DNA of 64,000 nucleotides from Haloarcula taiwanensis (GTDB lineage Archaea > Halobacteriota > Halobacteria > Halobacteriales > Haloarculaceae), in NCBI GenBank assembly GCA_002844335.1, contig CP019154.1, forward strand, positions 248,001 through 312,000, given 5' to 3'. Below, in pieces: positions 22,960 through 31,633 of the stretch. The translations under genes and the position numbers were made by a program. Within the stretch, counting starts at the first letter, position 1; each line of letters opens with the position of its first letter. The notes beneath the pieces were generated by a model that was not told the origin of the DNA, made no database searches, and worked only from the letters and a program-made list of their open reading frames with translations.

Positions 22960-25900
22960 TCAGGTCCCCCGTCGCGTTGCGAGCAGCGCTGCGCCGACGA
23001 GCGCGAGCAGTGTGACGACGGCGGTGAACCCGGGTCCAGACGCGGCGGTCGTCTCCGACTCCGCGGTTGCAGTGTCTTCGGCCATCGTTCCCGCCGACTC
23101 GCCCTCGGTGTCAGGCGCAACAGTCGCCGTGGTACCGCCGGACTCGCCGTTGCCGTCAGTCCCGGATTCGGCTTGCTGGCTCGTCGAAATCCAGACCGGG
23201 CTGGTCAGCGCTCGGTCGCCGTCCTCGTCGACGACGCGGAAGGCGACCCAGGCGTTCCCGTCGATGGCAACGTCGGTGCTCATAGTGTCGTTTGTCCCGT
23301 CGAGCGTGACGTTCGAGACGGTCGTGCCGTTCCGGATGACCTCGGCGTACGCGAGTTCGTCGAGGTTCCGAACCGTCGCGGACGCCTCTACGGAGGACCC
23401 GGCGGTCGTGTTCACGGTCTCGCCGGGCATCCTGTCGTCGACGGTGAACTCGACGGCCGGACCGTACGTCGCGTACGTGTGCCCGTCTTTCACTGACTGG
23501 GCCCACTTCTCGGGCGTGACTGGCCCCTCGACGTATGCCCGGGTGCGGGCACTGCCGTATTTCGCCGGGAAGCACTGCGAACAGTGGTCGTCGCTGACAC
23601 CGGTCGCCGTAATCTCGTAGCCGTTGTTCCAGAGGGTGAACAGCCCGCGGACGCTGGCAGCGTCGGACTCACCGTACGGACCGTTGTACGCTTCGATGGC
23701 GTCGACCATCGGGAGGTACTTCTCGTGTTGGCCGGGCGCACTGTCGAGGCTGACGAAGCGGTCACCCGGATGGTTGACCTGGAACACCGTTGCGTTGTGT
23801 CGGGTCCGGGACTCTTCGATGAACTCCACCAGGGTCCCGTCGGAATCAATCATCTCCTCGCCGTGCATCGGGTAGGGGTTGAAGTGCCCGAGGTCGCCGG
23901 TGGTGATTTCCTCGCTCCGGATGAACATGATGTCGCGCTCTGCGGCCTGTGACTCCATCGAGCCCCAGCCGCCGATGGCGTTGTGGTCGGAGATGAACAC
24001 CGCGTCGACGCCCGCCGATTTCTGGATGGCGACGAAGTTGTCGATGGGCGTCTTGCCGTCGAAGCTGACGCTGCTGTGGGCGTGGGGGTCGATGCCGACC
24101 CAGTTGCGCTCGCTGGGGTCCAGCTCCTCGGTGAACGTCGCGTTGACGCTGACTGCCTCGCCGGGCGTCACTGAGACGTTCTTCTCGACCGGGTCGGCGA
24201 TGTAGCCGGTTCCGTGGTTAAACACCAGCGTGTAGTTGCCGGGCGGGAGCTGGAACGAGGCAGTCCCGGCCGGCGTCGTCTGTGTGTAGACGGTCTGGAC
24301 CGCGGTGCCGTCGTCGAGCACCGTGATCCGAGCGTCGGCGGGACTGACCTCACCCTCGTCGTCTATCGTTGCGGTGACGTTGACTGGTGCCGGCCCCTCC
24401 AGCGAGTCGAAGTCTGCGGTGGCTGTCTCGCCGCCGGTGACAGTGACGGATTTTGGCTCTGATGCCGCAAATCCGCTGGCATCAGCCGTCAGCGTGTACT
24501 CGCCGGCGGGGAGTTCGAGTTCGTACGTTCCCGTCTCCGAGCCGACGGTGTAGGTGAACGCACGGTCGCCCTTCGAGGCGGTGACTGTGGCCTGTGAGAC
24601 GGACTCGTTGTCCGTACTCTCGATGCTGCCGGTCACCGTTCCCGTCTCGGTGCCATGCTGCTTGTTGTAGTACTCGCTGGTCGCGCTACTTGCGCCCTCC
24701 GAGCCGACGAAGAGGGCGAACTCTGCTGACCGCGTTTCGCCGGGGTCGAGGCGGTGTTCGAGCCACGGGTCAACCCATGTCGTGGAACCCGTGTACGACG
24801 TAAAGGAGCCGTTCCCGCCCCAGACGCCGTAGCTCACGCGGTCACCGGTGAGCGCGGCCCAGGGCTGGTCGAGTGTGTCGGCACTCACCGGCGGCGAACG
24901 CGTTTCCTCGACCGTCCCCGAACCGGGGAGCCAGGTTGATTGCCCCTCAGAACTCAGTGCCGCCCCGCTCTGGAGGCGCTCGGAATCGTTGACCGGGAGG
25001 CGCTGGTCGCCGCCGTTCTCCATCGTGGTGTTGATCCAGATGTGGCTGGAGTTGGCCGGCAGCGTATACGTCGTCGTGACGGACACGTTCGAGTTCGTAC
25101 TGACGTGGCCGGTCGCGGTGACGACTGCTGCGCCGCTGGGCCCGGTCGCGTTCTGGTACTCGAAGGACTCGTAGTCCGGCCACGTCCCGAAGTTGTTGAA
25201 CGCGAACTCGGCGACGCCGATCTGGTCGGTCGTCAGCCCGTACGCGTTGGCGTCGTAGATGCCACCGGGGAGCGTGCCGAAGGGACCGTTTGTTTCGGTG
25301 CCGATGGCGGCGGCGACTTCACTGTTTTTCAGAACGATGGTTTCGTTCGCTGGTGTCTCGCCGCCCTTGATTCGCTCGCCGGTGACGGCGACCGGCTTGT
25401 CCGGTCGCTCGACGTGGCCCGACGAGGCCAGCCACTTCACCGTCCGGAAGAGAAACGGCCGCGTATCGGTTTGCTGGTGTTCGGCCTGCCACTCGTCGGT
25501 GAGATACGTCGTGAGCGACTTCTGACTGCCGAAGGCGACGACGCGGCCGTTGTCACCGATGTCCCACGTCGCGGCCGCACCGACGATGCGCTCGCCACGG
25601 GGATACTCCGTCTCTGTCGTGGAGTAGGTGTACTCGTAGGTGTCGCTGTCACCGTACAGTAACGGGGCCTGGGTCCCGTTTTCGGTATCGGTCACGTTGA
25701 GACTGACCCCGTCGTACTCCACGGTGTCGACGGTGTTCATTATGGGATGCTGGCCCGTGTTGTGCAGAATGACCCGCCACTCGTAATCTGCAACTGTCTT
25801 GTTCGTCGGATCCTGAATGTTCCGGAGCCACTTGTCGCTCTCGCCGTTGAAGTGAAGCCCGTACGGGTCGGTGATGTCGTTGAGCTTGCCGGCGTGGCCC

Positions 25901-26412
25901 TGCAGCGGCGAGGTCCAGTCCCCGACGACGAACAGGCTGCCGCCGTTTCTGACGTATTCGTCGATTGCGTCCTGCTCGGCCTCGCTATAGGCCGTCTGGG
26001 GGACGGGAATGATGACCACGTCGTAGTCCGACAGCCCGTTCGCGGCCGAACTGTTCCACGAGGTCAGCCCGCCGCTCGTCGACCGTTTCGTGTCGACGTC
26101 GTACCCGCGCTCGCTGAGTCGGTTCGCGAACTTCGTGAACGTTGAGCCCTGATGGCTCCCGTCGATCAACACGTCGACGCCGGCACCACTGTTGTTGAGG
26201 TCGACTGATCCGTCAGGAACCGGACAGCTCCCGTCAAGCTGACAGGTCGCCCCACCAGCTGTGGCCGTCTGTGCCATCGTCTGACTGTTCACCGTTGCCA
26301 CCTCGCTTTGCTCGCTCGGTGCAGCAGCGGCACTTCCGAGGAAACCGGTGCTGACAACCGAGAAAACGAGTAGTACGCTGAGTAGTACTGGCCGTATGTG
26401 ATTTCTACCCAT
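22960..26412 (-). CDS. CehA/McbA-family PHP-domain surface metallohydrolase with PGF-CTERM anchor
   Basis: A 1150-residue exported protein with a Sec-type signal at residues 1-32. A DUF4350/GATase-like domain follows (about 70-130, DYDVVIIPVPQTAYSEAEQD). One or two carboxypeptidase-regulatory-like beta domains (about 590-760) come next. A PHP phosphoesterase-like domain follows, with metal-ligand motifs DPHAHSSVSF and ISDHNAIGGW. A Thr/Ser-rich spacer and a C-terminal PGF-type sorting signal (GPGFTAVVTLLALVG, then ATRR) for archaeosortase anchoring end the protein. The start at 26412 is supported by a TATA-like ACTATATAG centred about 26 nt upstream. The substrate is unknown. Confidence 0.82.
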   Translation of the reverse strand: MGRNHIRPVLLSVLLVFSVVSTGFLGSAAAAPSEQSEVATVNSQTMAQTATAGGATCQLDGSCPVPDGSVDLNNSGAGVDVLIDGSHQGSTFTKFANRLSERGYDVDTKRSTSGGLTSWNSSAANGLSDYDVVIIPVPQTAYSEAEQDAIDEYVRNGGSLFVVGDWTSPLQGHAGKLNDITDPYGLHFNGESDKWLRNIQDPTNKTVADYEWRVILHNTGQHPIMNTVDTVEYDGVSLNVTDTENGTQAPLLYGDSDTYEYTYSTTETEYPRGERIVGAAATWDIGDNGRVVAFGSQKSLTTYLTDEWQAEHQQTDTRPFLFRTVKWLASSGHVERPDKPVAVTGERIKGGETPANETIVLKNSEVAAAIGTETNGPFGTLPGGIYDANAYGLTTDQIGVAEFAFNNFGTWPDYESFEYQNATGPSGAAVVTATGHVSTNSNVSVTTTYTLPANSSHIWINTTMENGGDQRLPVNDSERLQSGAALSSEGQSTWLPGSGTVEETRSPPVSADTLDQPWAALTGDRVSYGVWGGNGSFTSYTGSTTWVDPWLEHRLDPGETRSAEFALFVGSEGASSATSEYYNKQHGTETGTVTGSIESTDNESVSQATVTASKGDRAFTYTVGSETGTYELELPAGEYTLTADASGFAASEPKSVTVTGGETATADFDSLEGPAPVNVTATIDDEGEVSPADARITVLDDGTAVQTVYTQTTPAGTASFQLPPGNYTLVFNHGTGYIADPVEKNVSVTPGEAVSVNATFTEELDPSERNWVGIDPHAHSSVSFDGKTPIDNFVAIQKSAGVDAVFISDHNAIGGWGSMESQAAERDIMFIRSEEITTGDLGHFNPYPMHGEEMIDSDGTLVEFIEESRTRHNATVFQVNHPGDRFVSLDSAPGQHEKYLPMVDAIEAYNGPYGESDAASVRGLFTLWNNGYEITATGVSDDHCSQCFPAKYGSARTRAYVEGPVTPEKWAQSVKDGHTYATYGPAVEFTVDDRMPGETVNTTAGSSVEASATVRNLDELAYAEVIRNGTTVSNVTLDGTNDTMSTDVAIDGNAWVAFRVVDEDGDRALTSPVWISTSQQAESGTDGNGESGGTTATVAPDTEGESAGTMAEDTATAESETTAASGPGFTAVVTLLALVGAALLATRRGT

Positions 26413-26769
26413 CACTTCCTATACCGTATTGTGACTATATAGTTAAAATTTACCATGGTCTCACTATTCTCGGATACTGACTGTGTTCTGTAACGAATGA
26501 CCGACTCTTGTCTGTGCGAACTGTGATCCGGATTCCCACCTCGGGTCGGGCCTGTTTTAGCTGTCCCCTAATGTCACACCCCTCGGCCAGTATAAGCTGA
26601 GACTGACACACCCCATCTGTCGGCCACACATTTCGACACACAGGTTGTGGTCACAACGACAGCCCGACAGATAACCCACAGAACACTTGCAGTCTGTCCA
26701 CAGCGGCGCTTCCGTGTCAACTCCGGGACGTACCAGCTTTTAAGACCCGGTGGGCGGAACTCCGAAGGT
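26413..26769. other. Divergent intergenic region between the PHP protein and nucleoside hydrolase
   Basis: This 357-bp stretch carries a minus-strand TATA-like box (26434-26442) for the PHP protein and a plus-strand box (TTTTAAG, near 26738) for the nucleoside hydrolase. A small inverted repeat GTTGTG-GT-CACAAC lies near 26644. No gene is seen. Confidence 0.45.
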
Positions 26770-27696
26770 ATGTCACGGAAAGTCTTCTTCGATACGGACC
26801 CCGGCTGCGACGACGCGGTCATGCTGGCAATGGCGCTCGGTCACGAGGCAATTGATGTGGTCGGTCTCTCGACTGTTTGCGGAAACACGACTATCGAGAA
26901 CACGACGCGAAACGCACACGCGATACTGGGTCTCGGTGGCTACGATGTTCCGGTGTCTCGGGGCTGTGGTCGCCCACTCGTCGACGACCTCACGACTGCC
27001 GAGTGGATTCACGGCGAGAACGGACTCCACGGCGATATCCCCGACAGTGAGGGCGACACACGTGATATCCACGGGGCCGACGCAATCGTCGAAGCCGCCC
27101 GCGAGTACGGAGACGAACTGACGATTGCAGCCGTCGGTCCGCTTCCGAACCTGGCAATGGCACTGGCAAAGGAACCCCGGTTACCCGACCTCGTCGAGGA
27201 TATCTATCTCATGGGCGGGGCGGCGATGACGACCGGAAACGTGACACCGATGGCCGAGGCCAACTTCCACAACGACCCCGCGGCAGCCAGTCGCGTCCTG
27301 CAAGACGCCACTACCCGGATGGTCGGGCTAGACGTGACTAACCGCGCTACCGTCGCTCCCGAGTTCATCGAGGAGTTCCGCACGGCCGGTGGCATCCGGG
27401 GGACCGTCGCCGAGTGGCTCGACTACCGGCCCGACTCCGGAACCTACCCGCTGGCCGACGCGCCGGCCATCCACGACGCCGCTGTCGTCGCTGACATCAT
27501 CGACGAGTCGGTGCTCACTTTCGAGGAGTACTACCTCGACGTGGACACGACCGGCGGCCCCTGCCACGGGGCAGTCATCTGCGACGAGTACGGCACGACC
27601 GACAATGAGCCAAACAGCGAGGTAGCCGTCGACATCGACGTGGACCGCTACCGTGAGGTTCTCGAAACTGGCGTCAGAGCGTACGCAGCGGACTGA
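26770..27696 (+). CDS. Ribonucleoside hydrolase (IunH/Rih family)
   Basis: Cleaves the N-glycosidic bond of nucleosides to give ribose and base. The 308 residues begin with the Ca2+-binding motif FFDTDPGCDDAVMLAMAL; VGPLPNLAMAL and LMGGAAMTTGNVTPMAEANFHNDPAA (given in part) follow in family order. The start at 26770 is leaderless, 27-30 nt after TTTTAAG. It is convergent with xylonate dehydratase, with a 34-bp gap, and lies next to pentose catabolism genes, fitting nucleoside salvage as a pentose source. Confidence 0.88.
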   Translation: MSRKVFFDTDPGCDDAVMLAMALGHEAIDVVGLSTVCGNTTIENTTRNAHAILGLGGYDVPVSRGCGRPLVDDLTTAEWIHGENGLHGDIPDSEGDTRDIHGADAIVEAAREYGDELTIAAVGPLPNLAMALAKEPRLPDLVEDIYLMGGAAMTTGNVTPMAEANFHNDPAAASRVLQDATTRMVGLDVTNRATVAPEFIEEFRTAGGIRGTVAEWLDYRPDSGTYPLADAPAIHDAAVVADIIDESVLTFEEYYLDVDTTGGPCHGAVICDEYGTTDNEPNSEVAVDIDVDRYREVLETGVRAYAAD

Positions 27697-27730
27697 TTCA
27701 CCCCTTAGCCTGTGACGGCTGCTTGCGGCG

Positions 27731-28906
27731 CTATTCGTAGACGTGGACGCTTCCGGTAGTGTTGTCCGCGATGTAGTCCCAGTCGTACTCCACGCCGAGG
27801 CCGGGGCCGTCAGGAACACTGACCGTCCCGTCGTCGTCGACCGCATCCATCAGGTCGGAGTAGCCCCCCTCGTACACCGGCGGCTGGGTGTTCTGGCAGT
27901 CCGGGTGGACAAGCGCCATTTCGTAGTAGTTCGAGTTCCGGCAGGCGGCGATGCAGTGACGCTGTGCCGGACCGGGCGCGTGGAACTCCACGTCCAGCCC
28001 GAACGCTTCGGCCATCCGGGCCACCTTAATCGCGCCGGTGATACCCGCATCGTACTCGGGGTCGGCCCGGAGGAAGTCGGTCGCCTCGCTGGCGGCGAAG
28101 TCGGATTTGATCTCCAGTCCGCGGATGTGTTCGGTCTGGAGAATCGGCGTATCGAGTTTCTGTGCCAGCTTCTTGTGTGCGTGCTGTGAGATACCGCCGT
28201 CGCGGAACGGGTCCTCGTACCAGAAGAAGTCCTGCTCATCGAGCGCCCGGCCAAGTTCCAGTGCGTCGGCGAACGTCTCCAGTTCGCAGGCCGGGTCGTG
28301 CATCAGGTCCATCTCGTCGCCGACCGCGTCGCCGACAGCGTGGACCGCCTCGACCTCGCGGTCGAGACTCCGGGCGTCGTCGCCGCCGCCCCAGCCGTGA
28401 ATCTTGAAGCCGCCAAAGCCCTCGTCGCGACAGTCTTCGGCGAAGTCGGCGAAGGCCTCGGGCGAGTCCAGTCCGCCGGCGTCGTCGCCGTGATACGTGG
28501 AGGCGTAGGCGGGGATGCGCTCGCGGTAGGTTCCGAGCAGTTCGTGAATCGGCGCGTCGTAGTACTTGCCGGCGAAGTCCCACAGCGCGATGTCGATTGG
28601 GCCGATGCCCATCCGGTCGTATTTCCGGAGTGCGCGCTTGCATTCGGACCAGTGCTTCTCGCGTTTCAGCGGGTCTTTACCGATGAGGTACTGTGCGATG
28701 ATGTTGTACTGGGCGGCTGCCGGCGAATTGCCGCCGACGTACTCGCCCGTGATTCCCTCCTCAGTATGAACCTGTACGCCGAATAGTTTCCGCGTGGTTG
28801 TCTCGCCCGGCGCATAGACCAGATTGAAGCCGTGCTTGTCGGTCCCCACATCTTCGAGGGGGTACTCGAACTCTCGGCTTTCGATTTTCGTTATCGTTGG
28901 CGACAT
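27731..28906 (-). CDS. Xylonate dehydratase, enolase superfamily (candidate XacD)
   Basis: A 391-residue member of the mandelate racemase/muconate lactonizing enzyme subgroup, predicted to convert D-xylonate to 2-keto-3-deoxyxylonate. Acid-sugar dehydratase features include FKIHGWGG (Lys/His), an Asp in LMHDPACE, Glu in WYEDPF and LQTEHIRG, and His in EFHAPGP. Its position beside Gfo6 xylose dehydrogenase and a semialdehyde dehydrogenase matches the oxidative xylose pathway I recall from Haloarcula and Haloferax. A TATA-like CTTTAATA (28931-28938) gives it its own leaderless promoter. A different aldonate as substrate cannot be excluded. Confidence 0.82.
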   Translation of the reverse strand: MSPTITKIESREFEYPLEDVGTDKHGFNLVYAPGETTTRKLFGVQVHTEEGITGEYVGGNSPAAAQYNIIAQYLIGKDPLKREKHWSECKRALRKYDRMGIGPIDIALWDFAGKYYDAPIHELLGTYRERIPAYASTYHGDDAGGLDSPEAFADFAEDCRDEGFGGFKIHGWGGGDDARSLDREVEAVHAVGDAVGDEMDLMHDPACELETFADALELGRALDEQDFFWYEDPFRDGGISQHAHKKLAQKLDTPILQTEHIRGLEIKSDFAASEATDFLRADPEYDAGITGAIKVARMAEAFGLDVEFHAPGPAQRHCIAACRNSNYYEMALVHPDCQNTQPPVYEGGYSDLMDAVDDDGTVSVPDGPGLGVEYDWDYIADNTTGSVHVYE

Positions 28907-28930
28907 TTGCCGGACATACTGTGGTGGGGG

Positions 28931-28938
28931 TATTAAAG
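28931..28938 (-). promoter_or_regulatory. TATA-like box of xylonate dehydratase
   Basis: On the minus strand CTTTAATA is centred 28 nt before the start codon at 28906, indicating a promoter of its own within the xylose cluster. Confidence 0.5.
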
Positions 28939-29007
28939 CTACCCCGTGACAAAACGCTGTCTCTGCTTGAGCGGCTGCCACAGCAGCGACTGGACCGCCT
29001 GTCTCAT

Positions 29008-29868
29008 TCAGTCCAGCGCGTCGAGGCGACGAATCCCGGGCTCACCCAGCCGCACCGAACAGCCGATGTACAGCGGTTCGATGACCCGGGGGTAGTCGAA
29101 CGACACCGCGTGCTCGTGAAGCACTTTCGGGTCGCCGGCCTCGCCCTGCCACATATCGTGATGCGCGGGAAGCAACCGGGATAGCTGCAGCTGGTTCGCG
29201 GCCTCGATGATCTCGTTTTCGTCCATGTACCACTTCGTTCTGACACCGCTGTCCGGTTCAGGCTCGTAGATAGAGCCGACGGTTCCAAACGCCAGCGCGC
29301 CCACGTCGATGTCGAACCGTTCGCCAACGCCGGTAAACCCCTCTGCGGGCCGGCTGTCGCCGGCGTGGAAGAACGTCCCAGCGTCGTGCTCGATGACGTA
29401 CCCCACCGGTTCGATGGCGTCAGGGTCGTTCGTCCCGGTAACGTGGATGGTGAAATCACCGACAACGAACTCATCACCGACGGCGATTTCGTTGCGCTGC
29501 CCGTCAGGCACCCGCATCTCACCGTCGTAGTCCGGGGAGTCATACGATGCCGACGGTGCATACAGGTCCGCGTCGAGGTCCTCGACCAGCGGGCCGTACG
29601 ACGGCGGATGCATGTGGTCGATATGTTCGTGCGTGACGAGTGTGGCATCACACTCGGTCGCATCGGCGGGATCCATCGGTACCGGAATCATGCGGATGAG
29701 GTTCGGTGGGTCGCCAGTCCCGAAGTAAGGGTCGATGTACAGCGTCGTCGACTGCGAGCGGAGCACGAAACCGTTACAGCCGAGATACCAGACCACGACA
29801 CCGTCGCCGGGGTCTGTCGCTTCAATCTCGTCGCGGACGAACCAGTCGTCCCACGTTGACTGAACCAT
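29008..29868 (-). CDS. UlaG-like MBL-fold hydrolase, candidate xylonolactonase
   Basis: A 286-residue metallo-beta-lactamase-fold protein with the dinuclear metal motif THEHIDHMH (HxHxDH), HAGDSRPAEG and LPAHHDMW, as in UlaG-type lactonases. It starts 44 nt after gfo6 on the same strand and precedes xylonate dehydratase. That is where a lactonase is needed, because xylose dehydrogenase makes xylono-lactone and no SMP-30/gluconolactonase gene is in this cluster. The lactonase role is inference from fold and order. The start at 29868 avoids an Arg-rich extension running into gfo6. Confidence 0.75.
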   Translation of the reverse strand: MVQSTWDDWFVRDEIEATDPGDGVVVWYLGCNGFVLRSQSTTLYIDPYFGTGDPPNLIRMIPVPMDPADATECDATLVTHEHIDHMHPPSYGPLVEDLDADLYAPSASYDSPDYDGEMRVPDGQRNEIAVGDEFVVGDFTIHVTGTNDPDAIEPVGYVIEHDAGTFFHAGDSRPAEGFTGVGERFDIDVGALAFGTVGSIYEPEPDSGVRTKWYMDENEIIEAANQLQLSRLLPAHHDMWQGEAGDPKVLHEHAVSFDYPRVIEPLYIGCSVRLGEPGIRRLDALD

Positions 29869-29912
29869 GTGCCGAACTATGCCTGGCCGGGTCAAAAAAT
29901 CTCGCACCGCGT

Positions 29913-30995
29913 TCAATCGAGCGTGACCGTCGACTCTGTCTCGGAGGCCTCGTAGACGGCTTTGATAGTGTTGATGTCGACGAGGCCGTGCTCTCCGTCG
30001 GCGTAGGGTTCGGTGTCGGTCAGTAGACAGTGGGCGAAGTACTCGAACTCCTCTTCCATCTGGTCGATCTGTTCGAAGCCGATGTCGACAGTCGTCCCCT
30101 CGTGAGACAACTGGAGCGCACGGTCGTCCCATGGGTAGAAGGCCGGTTCGACGCGGACCTTGCCTTCAGTTCCGAGTACGGAGATGTGGCTATCGAGATG
30201 TGCGTTCTGGCTGGCAGTACACACTGCGTACACGTGGCCGGGGAAATCTAGCTGGAACGCGCCGTGCTCGTCCGGCACGTCGGCGAACTCCTCCTGCACC
30301 GATGCGACGGTTCCCCGGACGGCCACGGGGTCGGCATCCAGCAGGAATCGGCTCGTGTTCAGCGGATAGATGCCGATATCCATGACGGCACAGCCGCCGG
30401 ACAGCTCCCCGTCCAGCCGCCACTGGTCGGGGTCGGGGACGAGTTCGAGGATCGGCTCGGTCATGTTGCCGTGGACGAACAGCGGTTCGCCGATGTATCC
30501 CTCGTCGATGAGATCCTTCGCTCGCCGGACGGCTGGCTCGGTGTGCATCCGGTAGGCGATCATCAGCGTCGCGTCGTGTTCGTCACAGACGTCGACCATT
30601 CGCTCGGCACGCTCGATGGTGGCCTCCATCGGTTTCTCACAGAGGATCGCCTTATCCAGTTCTGCTGCCGTCTCGACGTACGGGAGGTGGAGCGCGTTCG
30701 GGGTAACGATGTAGACGGCGTCGTATGCGTCACTCGCGACTCCGTCGTGGAACTCTTCGTAGGTGATCGCGTGTTCGACCGTCTCCGAATCAGCGGCTAC
30801 ATCGGCTGCCTTTTCGCGGTCACTGCTGACCAGTACCGTTGTTTCACAGAGATCTCCCGCGTCGACGGCGGGCATCGCCTGTTCGGTCGTCCACCAGCCG
30901 ACGCCGATCATCGCAAACCGAACGGGGTCGTCAGTTTCTGTCTGTTCCTGCCAGTCTCGACGGTCGAACCCTCCCGTGAGCGCGTCAACGTTCAT
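29913..30995 (-). CDS. gfo6: D-xylose 1-dehydrogenase, Gfo/Idh/MocA family (Gfo6/XacA)
   Basis: Oxidises D-xylose to xylonolactone with NADP+. The 360 residues start MNVDALTGGFDRRDWQEQ, which closely resembles the Haloarcula marismortui enzyme as I remember it. Rossmann GVGWW near residue 32, the EKP motif (LCEKPMEAT) and the C-terminal Gfo/Idh/MocA sheet domain are present. A minus-strand AT-rich box at 31019-31028 is centred about 28 nt upstream of the start. The gene is transcribed towards the MBL and dehydratase genes. Confidence 0.88.
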   Translation of the reverse strand: MNVDALTGGFDRRDWQEQTETDDPVRFAMIGVGWWTTEQAMPAVDAGDLCETTVLVSSDREKAADVAADSETVEHAITYEEFHDGVASDAYDAVYIVTPNALHLPYVETAAELDKAILCEKPMEATIERAERMVDVCDEHDATLMIAYRMHTEPAVRRAKDLIDEGYIGEPLFVHGNMTEPILELVPDPDQWRLDGELSGGCAVMDIGIYPLNTSRFLLDADPVAVRGTVASVQEEFADVPDEHGAFQLDFPGHVYAVCTASQNAHLDSHISVLGTEGKVRVEPAFYPWDDRALQLSHEGTTVDIGFEQIDQMEEEFEYFAHCLLTDTEPYADGEHGLVDINTIKAVYEASETESTVTLD

Positions 30996-31633
30996 ACGGG
31001 TGCCGTCTCTTGGCTGGATATTATTTTTTGTGTTGGCATCCCGTGTCAGCCCATGCTGTCCCAGTGTATCGAATGACAGTTCATACATTAAGTAAACAAA
31101 TCCCTGCAAATGAGATAATTGTTCGATATTGCAGAACAAAACAACAGTCTAACCGGTAGTATTCCACAGCCGTCAGTCGCTGCTCCGAATGGCAAATGCT
31201 GTTTTACGGCCCGTCTATGGCCTTTTCTCGTCCGTGCTCTCGGGTTCAGTATCGAGAATAACGGCAGTACAACCGTTACGGAAAGCGTTCCGTCATACTG
31301 AATGGTCGGTCATCACGGAGTGATAGGGTTCGGTCGACAGTTGGCTGGCTTGAAACGCTATCCTGATCGTTGTGGCCACGGTTTGCAGTGACTGACGATA
31401 CCGCGGTGTTGTGTCCAACCGGACGCCGGGGCGCGCATCCCGAGAGTGGGCCGTCTGTACGGGATAGACAGTCCGATGTTGGGGCTGTTCCACAATCGTC
31501 GGTCGGGCCACGACCATGACTTTGCACGCTCACTCTTGCGGTTGACAAAAGCAACAGGGTCTAAAAACCAGTACGAAATAACCGTTCTGTAACAGAGCTC
31601 ACACTCCGCAGACAACGACGGTGGCCGCCTCGG
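30996..31633. other. 638-bp gap inside the xylose cluster
   Basis: Apart from the gfo6 promoter, no gene is convincing here. Minus-strand frames of 74-92 codons (31276-31615) lack haloarchaeal acidic composition and match no family I know. TTGTTC and GAACAA (31119-31139) form a weak inverted repeat. The stretch may hold a decayed gene or regulatory DNA. Confidence 0.4.
31019..31028 (-). promoter_or_regulatory. TATA-like box of gfo6
   Basis: The minus strand reads AAAAATAATA, ending 23 nt before the gfo6 ATG, consistent with a leaderless start. Confidence 0.5.

Noticed and set aside
31276..31615. Minus-strand frames of 74-92 codons as a transposase remnant
   Set aside because: No DDE motif, terminal repeats or target duplication could be recognised.
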